A DNA stretch of 64,000 nucleotides from Poa pratensis. Its lineage: Eukaryota > Streptophyta > Magnoliopsida > Poales > Poaceae. Shown here piece by piece: positions 10,262-22,000 of this stretch (its first letter is position 1; the number at the start of each line of letters is the position of its first letter). The position numbers were made by a program, and so were the translations under genes. The notes below the pieces were generated by a model. It had not been told where the DNA came from. It ran no database searches and saw only the letters and a program-made list of their open reading frames with translations. The DNA lies in assembly GCA_947311845.1 (NCBI GenBank), contig CAMZMU010000040.1, positions 63,988,708-64,052,707 on the forward strand, written 5' to 3'.

Positions 10262-10830
10262 TTTGCGTAGTCGGAAAGTCGTGTAGTCGGGAAGTCGTGT
10301 CGTCGGAAAGTCGTGTAGTCGGGAAGTCGTGTAGTCGGGAAGTCGTGTAGTCGGAAAGTCGTAAAGTCGTAAAGTCGGGAAGTCGTTAAGTAGGGAAGTC
10401 GTTGAGTCAGGAAGTCGTGTAGTCGGAAAGTCGTAAAGTTGGGAAAGTCGGGAAGTCGTGTAGTCGGGAAGTCATCAAGTCGGGAAGTCGTGTAGTCGGA
10501 AAGTCGTGAAGTCGGGAAGTCATGAAATCGGAAAGTCGTGAAGTCGGAAATCGGAAAGTCATGAAGTCGGGAATTCCCGACTTCACGACTTTCCGATTTC
10601 CCGACTTCACGACTTTCCGACTTCCCGGTTTCACGTTTTCCCGGCTTACCGGCTTCCCGGTTTCACGTTTTCCCGGCTTCCCGGCTTCCCGTTTTCACGT
10701 TTTCCCGGTTTCCCGTTTCACGGTTTCACGTTTTCCCGGCTTCCCGATTTCACGTTTTCCCGGCTTCCCGGTTTCCCGGTTTCACGTTTTCCCGGCTTCC
10801 CGGTTTCCCGGTTTCACGTTTTCCCGGTAA
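10262..10830. repeat. GC-rich tandem array 2 with a palindromic centre
   Basis: The left block repeats 'gtcgggaagtcgtg'-type units and the right block 'cttcccgacttcacgacttt' and 'ggtttcacgttttcccggct' units. The blocks meet at a palindrome around 10563-10584 (gaagtcgggaattcccgact). Arms of at least 50 bases on either side are largely complementary, so a long hairpin or cruciform is possible. It lies in the presumed leader intron of the transposase-type gene. Confidence 0.85.
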
Positions 10831-10980
10831 CACATACAATACACATGAAGTATCGCTCATGTTAGTTTAAATTTTTATGGTATATTTATAGATTTAATTT
10901 TGCTAAGTGTAAATTTCCCTACATTGAATTATTCTGCTAATGCTATCATTGTTTTATTTTCTTTTGTAATAGTTAAGCAA

Positions 10981-11485
10981 TGGACGATGGAGATGTTCCT
11001 CCCTTTCAAACAGAGAAGGGGAAGATGTGTTGCTCGACTATATCCGGCAACCCGCGGATGGTGATGAACACATTGGAGCAGAAGAAGATGGCTCCGAGTT
11101 TTTGAACGACTTCGGTCCAGGAATGGAGGTGGAACAAAGCGTCCAAGGGCAAACTAGCACAGTTGGTGAACCCTCGCAGTCCGGCGTGGTATATTAAGCC
11201 TCTATTTGATTTGATGTAAAAATTTATTTGTATATATATATATTAACAAATGTTTCTTCTTTTTAGACCCCCGCATCGACCCAAACTACTAAACGAGGCC
11301 ATGCCAAAGGGTTGGGAATAAAAGATCATTTCAGAATTGAGTCAGTCTCTTCAGATGGCAAACCGTTGGCGCCTCCGAAGACCGCATCTAAGTTTGTGCA
11401 TCAATGTGGAGTTGTTGTCAGGGACAATGTTCCGATCAGCCTTTCAGAATGGAATGAGATATAAAACTTAGAGGGCAATTATTAT
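10981..11485 (+). pseudogene. CACTA transposase-associated ORF, 5' part, cut by element C
   Basis: The ORF starts at ATG 10981 (MDDGDVPPFQTEKGK). A frame change near 11010 leads to an acidic segment (DEHIGAEEDGSEFLNDFGPG). A probable intron (about 11189-11267, gtatatt...tttttag) separates it from a second part with KRGHAKGLGIKDHF and VVVRDNVPISLSEWN. The last string resembles the N-terminal region of CACTA/En-Spm accessory proteins of grasses. The frame runs into a stop near 11463 and then the insertion site of element C at 11490. Confidence 0.5.
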
Positions 11486-11490
11486 GTCAC

Positions 11491-12986
11491 TGATACGTCC
11501 ATTTTGCATCACTATTTTATAGCATAATTTACTGTTATTCAATGATATATTTCATATTAAGAGGAGTTACTTATGTTATTTTGTCTTATTTTGCATGTTT
11601 GATGATCATTGGATAATTAACTGCCGGAGTCAGATTTCAGCTGGAAAAAGCAACGTCAACACTATATTTCTGGAGCACTAAAAATATTTCCGAGAAGACA
11701 GATGTTCCTATTTTATCAGAAGATGGACTAAGCCAAAGGGGAGGCTGAGATGGGCCAGGAGGGGCCCACACCACCCCTGGGCGGGGCCCACCTTGGCCGC
11801 GCCCTAGCCAGGTGTGGTGCCCCTGGCCCACCTCAGGCGCTCCCCTTCGCGTACTTCATCCCCAGAAACCCTAAGACACGGGGAGTCCGTGAGAAAATAT
11901 TCCGCCGCCTCCACGAGGCGGAAACACAGAGAGAGAAAAGCTCTCCGGCAGGGAGAAATCTGCCGGGGAAATTCCTTCCCGGAGGGGGAGATCATCGCCA
12001 TCCTCATCGTCATCGCGCTGGACTTCATCGGGATCATCATCATCTCCACCGCCATCACCACCATCACCGCTGCACCATCTCGTTCCGCTGTAACATCTAG
12101 GGCTATACTTTGTTTAGTTCATAGGGGAAACTCTCCCGGTGTTAATTACTCCTTGTGGTTGATGCTATTGAGTTTTATCGGTGAATTAAAGTATATGTTC
12201 AGATCGTTATCCATCATTATATCACCTCTGATCATGATCCATATGATGTCTCGTGAGTAGTTCGATTAGTTCTTGAGGACATGGGAGAAGTCACGCTGTT
12301 AGTAGTGGAATTATGTTGAGTAATATTTAATGGTTTGATATTTAAGTTGTGGTGCTATTCTTCTAGTGGTGTCGTGTGAACGTCGACTACATGACACTTC
12401 ACCTTTATGGGCCTAGAGGATGCATTGTGTATTTGGTTGCTAATTGTGGGGTTGCCGGAGTGACAGAAACCTAAACCCCCGTTAGTATACCGGTGCACAA
12501 GGGAGCGTAGGATCTCAGAGTTTAAGGCTGTGGTTAGATTTATCTTAATTACTTTCTTGTAACTGCGGATGCTTGCAAGAGGTATAATCACAAGTATGTA
12601 TTAGTCCAAGTAAGGGCGGTGCATTAGCATAGGTTCACCCACACAACACTTATCAAAACAATGAAGATTAATCAACTATGTGAAGCGAAAGCACTTGACT
12701 AGAATCCCGTGTGTCCTCAAGAACATTTTGTCATCATAAGTAAACCAACCGGCTTGTCCTTTGCTCTAAAAAGGATTGGGCCACTCGCTGCAATTATTAT
12801 TACTGTCTTTTACTTACTCGCATTTTATTTACCTGCTATATCAAAAACCCCTAAAAACTTGTCTGCTAGCATTTACAGTGAAACCTTTACCGAAACTCCT
12901 TGTCAGCACCTTCTGCTCCTCGTTGGGTTCGACACTCTTATTTATCGAAAGTACTACGATACACCCCCTATACTTGTGGGTCATCA
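11491..12986 (+). repeat. 5' LTR of element C
   Basis: 1496 bases from TGATACGTCC to GGTCATCA. It matches 29327-30832 almost throughout. Several differences are single missing bases in runs of C, G or A in this copy, for example at about 11847 and 11862. Frames such as the histidine-rich ones around 11814-12260 are present in both LTRs and are not genes. Confidence 0.95.
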
Positions 12987-12997
12987 AGACTATTTTC

Positions 12998-13015
12998 TGG
13001 CGCCGTTGCCGGGGA
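12998..13015 (+). promoter_or_regulatory. primer binding site (tRNA-Asp type) of element C
   Basis: TGGCGCCGTTGCCGGGGA begins 12 bases after the 5' LTR. It is complementary to the 3' end of plant tRNA-Asp, the primer used by Athila elements. Confidence 0.85.
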
Positions 13016-13100
13016 GTGAAGCGCTATTGGTAGTGGAATTGGTAAGGGAAACTTTTACTGTAGGTGCTATTTTTATTTCTGCTTGCTACTTTATTTTATC

Positions 13101-14423
13101 ATGGAGAGATCTCCATTTGAATCCCTGTTTGGAAATACTACTACCACTGCTACGGTAGTAGAAGAGGAACCACCTGATCAAGTAATTCCATTTAAAATAC
13201 CTATGAAAATTGTTGAACGAGTTACGAATAACCGCTATGCAGGAGATGGAACTGTCCCTCCTGGGGATCATTTGCTATTTATTCATGAATTATGCGAGTT
13301 GTTCAAGTGTGCAGGTATTTCAATGGAAGAGGTCAAGAAGAAATTGTTTTCTATATCGTTGACTGGTAAAGCTGCAAAATGGTATAGGATGCTGAAAAAT
13401 GGGCGTTCTATTGGCTGGGAGGAGATTGTGCCTCTCTTTTATTCTAAATTTTATCCTCCTAGTGAAATTCATCAAGATCGGAATCATATATATAATTTTT
13501 GGCCTCATGATGGAGAAAGTATTGCCCAAGCGTGGGGGAGATTGAAATCATTAATGCTCAAATGCCCCATTCATGAGCTTCCTGGTAATGTTGTTATTGA
13601 TAACTTCTATGCAAGGCTTTCTCTTCAAGATAAAACTCTATTGGATACCTCTTGTGCTGGATCATTTACGCGTAATAAAGAGGAAGTTAAATGGGACCTT
13701 CTTGATCGGATTGAGGAAAATACTGAAGGATGGGAGAACGACAAAGGTAGAGAATCAGGTATAAAGTATGATTACGAATGCATTAAAACTTTTATGAATA
13801 CTGATAATTTTCGTAATCTCTATGATATGTATGGTCTTGATTCTCAAGTTATTGCAAACTGTTACAAGGCTTTTGCCTCTTATCTTGATGTTCCTAAAGA
13901 AAGTTGCAATAAGTATCATTTGCCTTACAAAGATAATACTAATTCTGCCAATATTAAAAACATTGAAGTTCATACAGTTGATCGTATCTTGCCAGAACCT
14001 TATATTGAGAAACCACCTTTTCCTGTTAAAATTAGGGAACATTCTATCATAGCTAGTGTGGTTAATAAAAGTGCAAAGAAAGCTTTAGAACCTGCTGAAC
14101 AAATAGCGGTTGAACCCACAATAGCAATAGTAAAGGATTTGGTAACTGAAAATGTAGAAGGAGGACATATTATCTTTTGTGAAGATGCCTCTAATATTGT
14201 TTCACATCCCAGTAGAGCTAGGAAAACAAGTGTTCCTGTGCTTTCAGTCAAAATAGGAGAACATTGCTATTATGGTTTATGTGATATTGGTGCAAGTTCT
14301 AGCGCTATTCCTTTTGATCTTTATAAAGAAATTATGCATGAAATTGGTCCTTGCGAACTTGAGGAGATTGATGTGGTTATTCAGCTTGCTAATAGAGAAA
14401 CTATCTCCCAATTGGTATTGTGA
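13101..14423 (+). CDS. gag: element C gag and start of protease
   Basis: The open frame begins at ATG 13101 (MERSPFESLFGN) and holds the Retrotrans_gag region, with WYRMLKNGRSIGWEEIVPLF and DGESIAQAWGRLKSL about 90-160 residues in. Towards the end comes the aspartic protease motif CDIGASSSAIP (about 14280), in which the catalytic Asp is kept. Gag forms the virus-like particle and the protease cuts the polyprotein. The frame ends early at 14421-14423. The next part of the protease continues in another frame after a run of C at about 14408, so the break looks like one missing base. Confidence 0.9.
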   Translation: MERSPFESLFGNTTTTATVVEEEPPDQVIPFKIPMKIVERVTNNRYAGDGTVPPGDHLLFIHELCELFKCAGISMEEVKKKLFSISLTGKAAKWYRMLKNGRSIGWEEIVPLFYSKFYPPSEIHQDRNHIYNFWPHDGESIAQAWGRLKSLMLKCPIHELPGNVVIDNFYARLSLQDKTLLDTSCAGSFTRNKEEVKWDLLDRIEENTEGWENDKGRESGIKYDYECIKTFMNTDNFRNLYDMYGLDSQVIANCYKAFASYLDVPKESCNKYHLPYKDNTNSANIKNIEVHTVDRILPEPYIEKPPFPVKIREHSIIASVVNKSAKKALEPAEQIAVEPTIAIVKDLVTENVEGGHIIFCEDASNIVSHPSRARKTSVPVLSVKIGEHCYYGLCDIGASSSAIPFDLYKEIMHEIGPCELEEIDVVIQLANRETISQLVL

Positions 14424-17400
14424 GAGATGTTGAAGTTTTATGTGGTAAGACTAAATACCCTGCTGATTTTCTAGTACTTGGTTCTGTTGCTAGTAAAGCT
14501 TGTCCCATTATTTTTGGTAGGCCTTTCTTGAATACATGTGGTGCATTATAGATTGTAAGAAAGAGAAAATTTACACTAAATTTAATGGAGAATCTTATGA
14601 GTTTAATTTCTCTAAGTTTGGTAAACAACTTTATGAAACTGAATTACCTAATGAGAATTTCAAGTTGAACAACTTGCTTCTATTGCTGTTGCTCCTAACA
14701 ATGCCTTGCAGCAATTCATGGAGGAACACGAAAGTGAAGTATTTATGGAGGAGAGGAATGAGATTGACAATGCCTTTCTTCGTCAACCACCAATACTTAA
14801 GCATAATTTGCCTGTGGAAGATTTGGGTACCTCAGCGCCTCCTAAGGAAGATCCTGTCTTCGATTTAAAACCGTTACCTGATAATCTTAAGTATGTTTAT
14901 CTTGATGAAAGGAAAGTATATCCTGCTATTATTAGTTCTAAACTTTCAGGTAATGAAGAAGCAAGGTATTAGAAGTACTAAAGAAACATCGAGGAGCTAT
15001 GGGATACACTTTGGATGATTTAAAGGGGATTTCTCCTACTATATGTCAACATGCCATCAACATTGAACCCGATGCAAAACCTGTTGTTGAGCATCAGCGT
15101 CGCTTGATCCCTAAGATGAAAGAAGTGGTAAGAAATGAGGTATTAAAACTTCTTGATGCTGGTATAATTTATCCTATTGCTGATAGTAGATGGGTAAGTC
15201 CTGTGCATTGTGTCCCTAAGAAAGGAGGAGTTACTGTTGTACCAAATGAAAATGATGAACTTATTCCTCAAAGAGTAGTAGTTGGGATATAGGATGTGCA
15301 TTGATTTTAGAAAGGTCAATAAAGTAACTAAGAAAGATCATTATCCTTTGCCTTTTATTGATCAAATGTTAGAAAGGTTGTCTAAGAAAACCATTTTTGT
15401 TTCCTTGATGGTTATTCTGGATTCTCACAAATTGCTGTTAAAGCACAAGATCAAGAGAAAACAACTTTTACTTGTCCTTATGGAACTTATGCTTATAGAC
15501 GTATGCCTTTTGGTTTGTGTAATGCTCCTGCTACGTTCCAAAGATGCATGTCTGCTATTTTTCATGGTTTTTGTGAAGAAATTGTGGAAGTATTCATGGA
15601 CGATTTTTCCGTCTACGGAACTTCCTTTGATAATTGCTTGCACAATCTTGATAAAGTTTTGCAGAGATGTGAGGAGACAAATCTTGTTCTTAATTGGGAG
15701 AAATGTCATTTCATGGTTAATGAAGGAATTGTCCTAGGGCACAAAATTTCTGAAAGAGGTATTGAAGTGGACAGAGCTAAAGTTGAAGCAATCGAGAAAA
15801 TGCCCTGTCCAAGGGATGTGAAAGGTATCCGTAGTATTCTGGTCATGCCGGTTTTTATAGGAGGTTTATTAAAGATTTCTCTAAAATTTCAAAACCCCTC
15901 ACTAATCTTCTTCAAAAAGATGTACCTTTTGTTTTTGATGATGATTGCAAGGAAGCTTTTGAAACTCTAAAAAAGGCTTTAATCACAGCTCCTGTTGTTC
16001 AACCTCCTGATTGGACTTTACCTTTTGAAATAATGTGTGATGCTAGTGATTTTGCTGTAGGAGCTGTTCTTGGACAGCGGGTAGACAAGAAGTTAAATGT
16101 TATTCATTATGCTAGTAAAACACTTGATGCCGCTCAAAAGAATTATGCTACTACTGAAAAGGAATTTTTAGCAGTTGTTTTTGCTTGTGATAAATTTAGA
16201 CCTTATATTGTTGATTCAAAAGTTACTATTCACACTGATCATGCTGCTATTAGATACCTTATGGAAAAGAAAGATGCTAAGCCTAGGCTCATAAGATGGG
16301 TACTTTTACTGCAAGAATTTGATTTACATATTGTAGATAGGAAAGGTGCTGAAAATCCTGTTGCTGATAATTTGTCTAGATTAGAAAACATTTCAGATGA
16401 TCCTATACCTGTTAATGATAGTTTTCCAAATGAACAATTGGCTGCGATAAAGGTAAGCTCACGCGAAAGTCCTTGGTATGCTGATTATGCTAATTTTATT
16501 GTTGCCAAGTATTTGCCTCCGACCTTTACAGCTCAGCAAAGAAGAAAGTTCTTTTATGATTTGAGGCATTATTTTTGGGATGACCCACATTTGTATAAAG
16601 AAGGAGTAGATGGCATTATGCGAAGATGTGTTCCTGAGTATGAACAGAAAGAAATATTGAGCAAATGCCATGGAAGTGCTTATGGAGGACATCACGCTGG
16701 AGATAGAACTGCGCAAAAGGTTCTACAATCAGGTTTTTATTGGCCTACCCTTTTTAGAGATGCTAGAAAATTTGTTTTATCATGTGATGAATGTCAAAGA
16801 GTAGGTAACATTAGTAGACGTAATGAAATGCCTATGAATTATTCTCTTGTTATTGAACCTTTCGACTGTTGGGGATTTGACTTTATGGGTCCTTTTCCTT
16901 CCTCAAATGGTTATACTCATATACTTGTTGCTGTTGATTATGTTACTAAATGGGTAGAAGCTATACCAACTTCTAGTGCTGATGGTGAGACATCATTAAA
17001 AATGCTTAAAGATATTATCTTCCCTAGGTTTGGTGTGCCTAGATATCTCATGACTGATGGGGTTCTCATTTTATTCATGGTGCTTTTAGAAAAACTTAGC
17101 TAAGTATGATGTTAATCATAGAATTGCTTCACCATATCATCCCAAACAAGTGGTCAAGTAGAATTGTCAAATAGAGAGATTAAGTCTATTTTGCAAAAGA
17201 CTGTTAATAAATCTAGAAAAAATTGGTCTAAAAAGCTTAACGATGCTTTGTGGGCTTATAGAACTGCTTATAAAAATCCTATGGGAATGTCTCCTTACAA
17301 AATGGTTTATGGAAAAGCTTGTCATTTGCCTTAGAATTAGAACATAAAGCCTATTGGGCGGTGAAAGAACTTAATAGAGATTTTAAACTTGCCGGTAAAA

Positions 17401-17744
17401 AGAGATTGCTTAATTTGAATTCTTTAGATGAATGGAGAAATGCAGCTTATGAAAATGCTAGGCTCTTTAAAGAGAAAGTTAAGCAATGGCATGATAGAAG
17501 AATTCTTAAGAGAGAATTTAACGTAGGTGAAAAAGTTTTATTGTATAGGTCTCGTCTCAGATTTTTTGCAGGAAAATTACTTTCAAAATGGGAAGGACCT
17601 TATATCATGAGGAGGTCTATCGCTCAGGTGCGATTAAAATCAATTCACTAGATGGGGACAGACCACAAGTGGTTAATGGTCAAAGACTCAAGCATTACAT
17701 TTCTGGAGATTCTTATAATGAAGATGTTGATTTATCAAAGTGGT
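14404..17744 (+). pseudogene. pol: element C pol (protease end, reverse transcriptase, RNase H, integrase), broken frames
   Basis: The order is protease end (IIFGRPFLNT), reverse transcriptase (from about 15000; RMPFGLCNAPATFQRCM and catalytic FMDDFSVYG near 15595), RNase H ([13 protein letters not shown] near 16035; [10 protein letters not shown]), and integrase (zinc-binding H-H-C-C between 16665 and 16800; [10 protein letters not shown] core near 16870; VELSNREIK). The order RT-RNaseH-IN is that of Ty3/Gypsy. A stretch around 14550-14970 is also broken. At least eight breaks (about 14408, 15290, 15395, 15841, 17061, 17130, 17333 and 17613) divide it; nearly all equal one base missing from a homopolymer. 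The protein signature is otherwise intact. Confidence 0.9.
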
Positions 17745-18142
17745 AACTCCAGAGGATTTTATAAAAAGTCAAATTCAGACAACTGCAAAGCTGATTTGGA
17801 ATAGGTAACAGTTTCGGTAAGAAAAAGTTCGCGATTTACTTTTCAACCTAAATATTTATTGTTTTTACATAATATGGAAAATTATGAGTCGGAAAAGGGT
17901 AGGAAACGGTGCCCGAGGGCACCACACCACCCCTGGGCGCGGGCCCCACCCTGGCCGCGCGTGGGTGCGTGTGGGCACCTCGGAGCCCGTCTCCGACCCC
18001 GTTTCGTCCTGTACCTTCCTTTTGTCGTAAAACTTTTTGCTATATAATCACCCGGATCTCCCGAGGTCCGTATATCGTGTTTTCGTCGAGTTTTGGTTTC
18101 GAGCTGTTTTCTGCCAGGAACTATTTCCGGATTTAGAGCGCC
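17745..18142. promoter_or_regulatory. spacer after pol with a possible internal promoter
   Basis: A GC-rich stretch (about 17905-18000) that resembles part of the element's own LTR (ccacaccacccctgggcgcg) is followed by TATATAATC at about 18041. The next ORF starts 100 bases later. This layout would allow a separate transcript for the post-pol ORF. Confidence 0.35.
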
Positions 18143-18760
18143 ATGGTCTTCTCCAACGACAACGAGAGCAAGGAGGGCGTGGAGGACATCATGGACCAGA
18201 GGATCGAGGAGGAGGTCAAGAGCGAAACCGATGATGAAGTAGAGGAAGACTCAACTCCACGTCCTCGCGCTACTATTGCAAGCATCGGGGTGACTGCCAA
18301 CCCTTTCAATCCTGTGAAGAACCTGAACATGGGTGGTGAGGCATCGCGTCATGCCTTTGCACCCAAGACACTCGCCTCAAACTCCAGTAACCCTTTCCAT
18401 ACCCTCATCCATAAGTATCAATTTGAGAGAGTTCCGGAGATGGAGTTGCCTACTTGTTGGGATATAGATCGATCTAACAATGCAGGAAAAGAAAGCCCTA
18501 AGTCCAGTGAGAAGTGGGGAAACAATTCCAAGAGCTGGGACTCACCTTCTGACCAGTTCATGAACCGCATCGAACACAATTCGGAGATGATCCGCATCCT
18601 CACATACAAGATAGATGAATTGAAGGATTTGGTCGAGAAGCTCATTAGGGAGTCGCCACCAGAGATCAAGCCTAAATCGTCAAGGGGTAATGGCACTCCC
18701 TTGGCTTGTTCCAAGCTTGGGGGAGTGCCCAGTATCATCTTTATCCTTTCGTTTTTATAA
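18143..18760 (+). CDS. post-pol ORF of element C, env position, unknown function
   Basis: A 205-residue frame that starts at gccATGg. It has an acidic N-terminal third (EEEVKSETDDEVEEDST) and a predicted helical segment with heptad-like spacing near residues 150-175 (MIRILTYKIDELKDLVEKL). It lies where Athila elements carry an extra env-like gene, but no signal peptide is visible and the only hydrophobic stretch is at the very end (SIIFILSFL). I see no resemblance to an envelope protein. The last residues may be fortuitous read-through into the 'aagcttgggggag' tract. Confidence 0.5.
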   Translation: MVFSNDNESKEGVEDIMDQRIEEEVKSETDDEVEEDSTPRPRATIASIGVTANPFNPVKNLNMGGEASRHAFAPKTLASNSSNPFHTLIHKYQFERVPEMELPTCWDIDRSNNAGKESPKSSEKWGNNSKSWDSPSDQFMNRIEHNSEMIRILTYKIDELKDLVEKLIRESPPEIKPKSSRGNGTPLACSKLGGVPSIIFILSFL

Positions 18761-18987
18761 TTTCGTGGTCATATCATGAGTAGAGAAGTTATCTTATAAG
18801 ATGGTTTGCGATGTGGAGTGTCAATCCTTTAGTTATCCATGTATCGTTGGTTTGAGTGTGTCTTTGTTCAGAATATTAATGAGAAGTTCCACCTTTACTT
18901 TCGGTACATTTTATTTTAGCCTGCAATCTTCTTTATGTGCTGATCTTGCCATTAGTATTGACGCCACTTTTGGGTACATTAAGTAAA
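18761..18987. other. element C 3' region, part upstream of the Helitron
   Basis: Non-coding, T-rich sequence of the element. It joins to 27821 when the Helitron is removed. Confidence 0.6.
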
Positions 18988-19020
18988 CTAGCGGAGTGGC
19001 CCGCGCATTTGCGCGGCTAG

Positions 19021-22000
19021 ATCTGTGATGCATCGTCTACATAATTAATATTGACTTCCTTTTGTACTAAACTGATTTTCCCTTATTATAGATGATAACA
19101 ATGGACACAAATGAAATTATAGTGAGATCCTGACTCTAATATACAGATGATAACAATGGACACAAATTAGTTAGATCCCTCATCGGTTGCCCGCGGGACC
19201 ACTTTTTCTACAAATATCACTAAATAATGGAGTTAATTATAACATCAAAGAGTTAAAATGTGTGTACTCATTTGTTCAGATGTCATCATTTTCTACAAAC
19301 ATCCCCAAATAATGGAGTTGTATTGGATGGTTATATAGATCAATTATGTAGTAGAAATAATATTTTGCTATGTACCAATCTACATACGGAAATACAACCC
19401 TACATGCTTTAATGCCAATGTATTTTTCGTGTTAAGCTTTTCTATAAAACATACATAAAGCCATTGCTACCACGCACAAATACTTTAAGGTGTAATTATA
19501 TGCATGATCAAACCTATCATATGATTACTGACCAATTTTAAATGCTTATGCACATCAACTTCTTAGGGAATTTTTGTTCTTTTACTGCTCTTGTATGATA
19601 CAGTTGGCTAAATAGGACACTTGCTAACATATTGGAAAATTCCGGTCTCAAAATACAAATTATGGAGTATATCTGCAGTCAAAAAGCAATAATATTACTA
19701 CTTGATTTCAAAAAATTAAATCTAAGGTGATTCCTACAGCTATGAAACTATTTAAACTGTTCACTTATTCTATGTTAGCAATATTTAAGAAGCTAAACTC
19801 AGTTTCTTTGTGTACAGGGCAAGATTTACAAAAGTATGTGTGACGGCGGCTTTAGAGCTGAAAGGAAGGTTAAAAGATGAGAAACGACAGTTTTCATGAC
19901 AAATACTGTGCTCAATGAAGATAAAGAAATAGCACCCAGCGGCTGGTTCTCGGACATAAAGAACCAAGGCCCTTCATGGCTGACGATCCTGCACAATGCC
20001 ACTGCAGTCGCCCTCTCTTGCACTCCCAAATTAACTTACATAAGTCCTTAATTTCTTGTATACTTAAACTTCCATCGTTGCAGACTATATCTCTATCTAA
20101 TGAAGAACACTAAAACACAGTAATACCTATCTTGCACAACTTCTCCAGCAAGCATGTTATTTTTTATGGAACACTCCTAGCTGCGACATGAATATACCCG
20201 CTAGATCATATTAACATCAGGAAACATGAATACCAGACAACATAGTGTAACAACAGCTTGGCAGCTTCTCATAATTCTGAAAAAACGCTGGTTGTGACAT
20301 GTGTAGCGAAGCACCTCCCAAACTTATTCTTACCTGCAATTTTTTTTTTTAAATCAGTTAGAGCTGGTCATCAGCATTCACTAAGCGGGATTTTTTTATG
20401 TCAGTGCACTGATTAAAAGATTTTGGAAAGCTCGTTATTGTAATTAAATCCTAAACTATTGTTATACTTCCAATCAATGTTGCTTCATGCATATTTGGAA
20501 CGAAACCAAATAATGGCAAATGCTTGTTGCGACATGTGTAGCTAAGCACCTCCCTAGCTTATTCTGTCCTGCAAAACCAATTAAAAAATAAATTCAGTTA
20601 GAGCTGGCCATGGACATTCACTAATCAATTATAAGATTATGTCAGTGTACTGAGTAAAAGTACTTGGCTGTATGCTCAGTTTACCTAAAATCCGAACTCA
20701 GGTTATACCTTCAATCAATGTTGCTTCATATATATTTGGGACAAAACTAATACACAGTAGACAACAATAGTATGTGCATGGCTCATTTGTGTTTTTTGTT
20801 TAGTCCAAAGTAAAAGACGAAAGAAAAAAACCACGATCCTTTTCTTCAAGATCCAAATCTTGCCTCCTGTGTAGAGCTTCGACCTGAGCCTGAAAGACAA
20901 TACAGAAAACATGAACTAACTAAACAACAAATCCAAACATCTTGGGAGCACCACCATGTGTGAATAGAGCCCTAGAACAGACGCCTTTGTGGCGTCCGCC
21001 TGCTACCCAAACAGATGTTCTCCATGGCCACACAGGTGAACCAATTTCTGAATTCAAGAAGCGGAATCGAGGGCTACATGCTCTTGGAGGAGAAATCCTG
21101 GTGATGCGTGTATTGCATCTATGTCCGACAGAACGGCATCGTCATTTACCGTGCAATAGGACAGGCTGCTGGAGTTCGTCGCGCACGGGAGTTCGCTCGC
21201 TGGAGTTCATCACGGGCGGCAGCTCGCGCTCGCTGTAAGACGATGATTTTTCTCGTCCATTAGCGATCTGAGAAAATGAGCTTACCTTGAGCCATCGAGG
21301 AGGAATACACTGACTGCCTGGTGTCATGGAGAAAAACTTATACTCCTGGCGGTTTCATCGTCATGCTGTTCTGCCATGTCGTCGCCCTCCAGACTTCCGC
21401 GGATTGGTACCAGTGCACATGGGTGGCAGCGTCAATTGATTGATCGGGTGAAACATCAAACAGATGAATCTATGTACAAATATCAACTACTTCGTTGATA
21501 AAAAAAGCCCAAGATTAAAGACTTTATTGATATCACACCGTTGCTTTGTTAGGTTGTGCCTCCGCATGGCGTACGTGGTGATTGCTGGCTTCTTCAACGG
21601 CGATGCCTCGACTACACGTCGCTCCGAAGTATGAGGAACTACACATCCGGCAACCGGACATAGAGCAGGTCCTGTATTTGAACGTGTATCACGCGATGCC
21701 TCAACTGACATGTTGCCAAGACATCTTTTTCTTGGTCCAGTATATGCTCCTTTTCTACCAGACGAAATTCAATAAGAATAACCCATGTTACTGTAGGTAT
21801 ACTTTGTTCCACAAATGCATAATGCATTGACGCATATTTCTGAAGAAAGCATGTTGGCAGGCAGGCACACAGCTAGCTCATACGATACAGTATAAGATGC
21901 TTTTAATCAAACATACCTTCTTGCAGCTGTGAATGGCACTACTGTAAGTATGACGGAGTTGTCGTGCGTCATCTTCCCCTCCTTTTGCGAGCCAAATCCA

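Noticed and set aside
11814..12260. Open frames of about 148 residues (and 29431-30105, 224 residues)
   Set aside because: They lie in the two LTRs of element C and reflect GC-rich, CATCATC-type LTR sequence, not a gene.
18143..18760. Ordinary host gene between pol and the Helitron
   Set aside because: It lies between the LTRs of element C, directly after pol, and so belongs to the retrotransposon.
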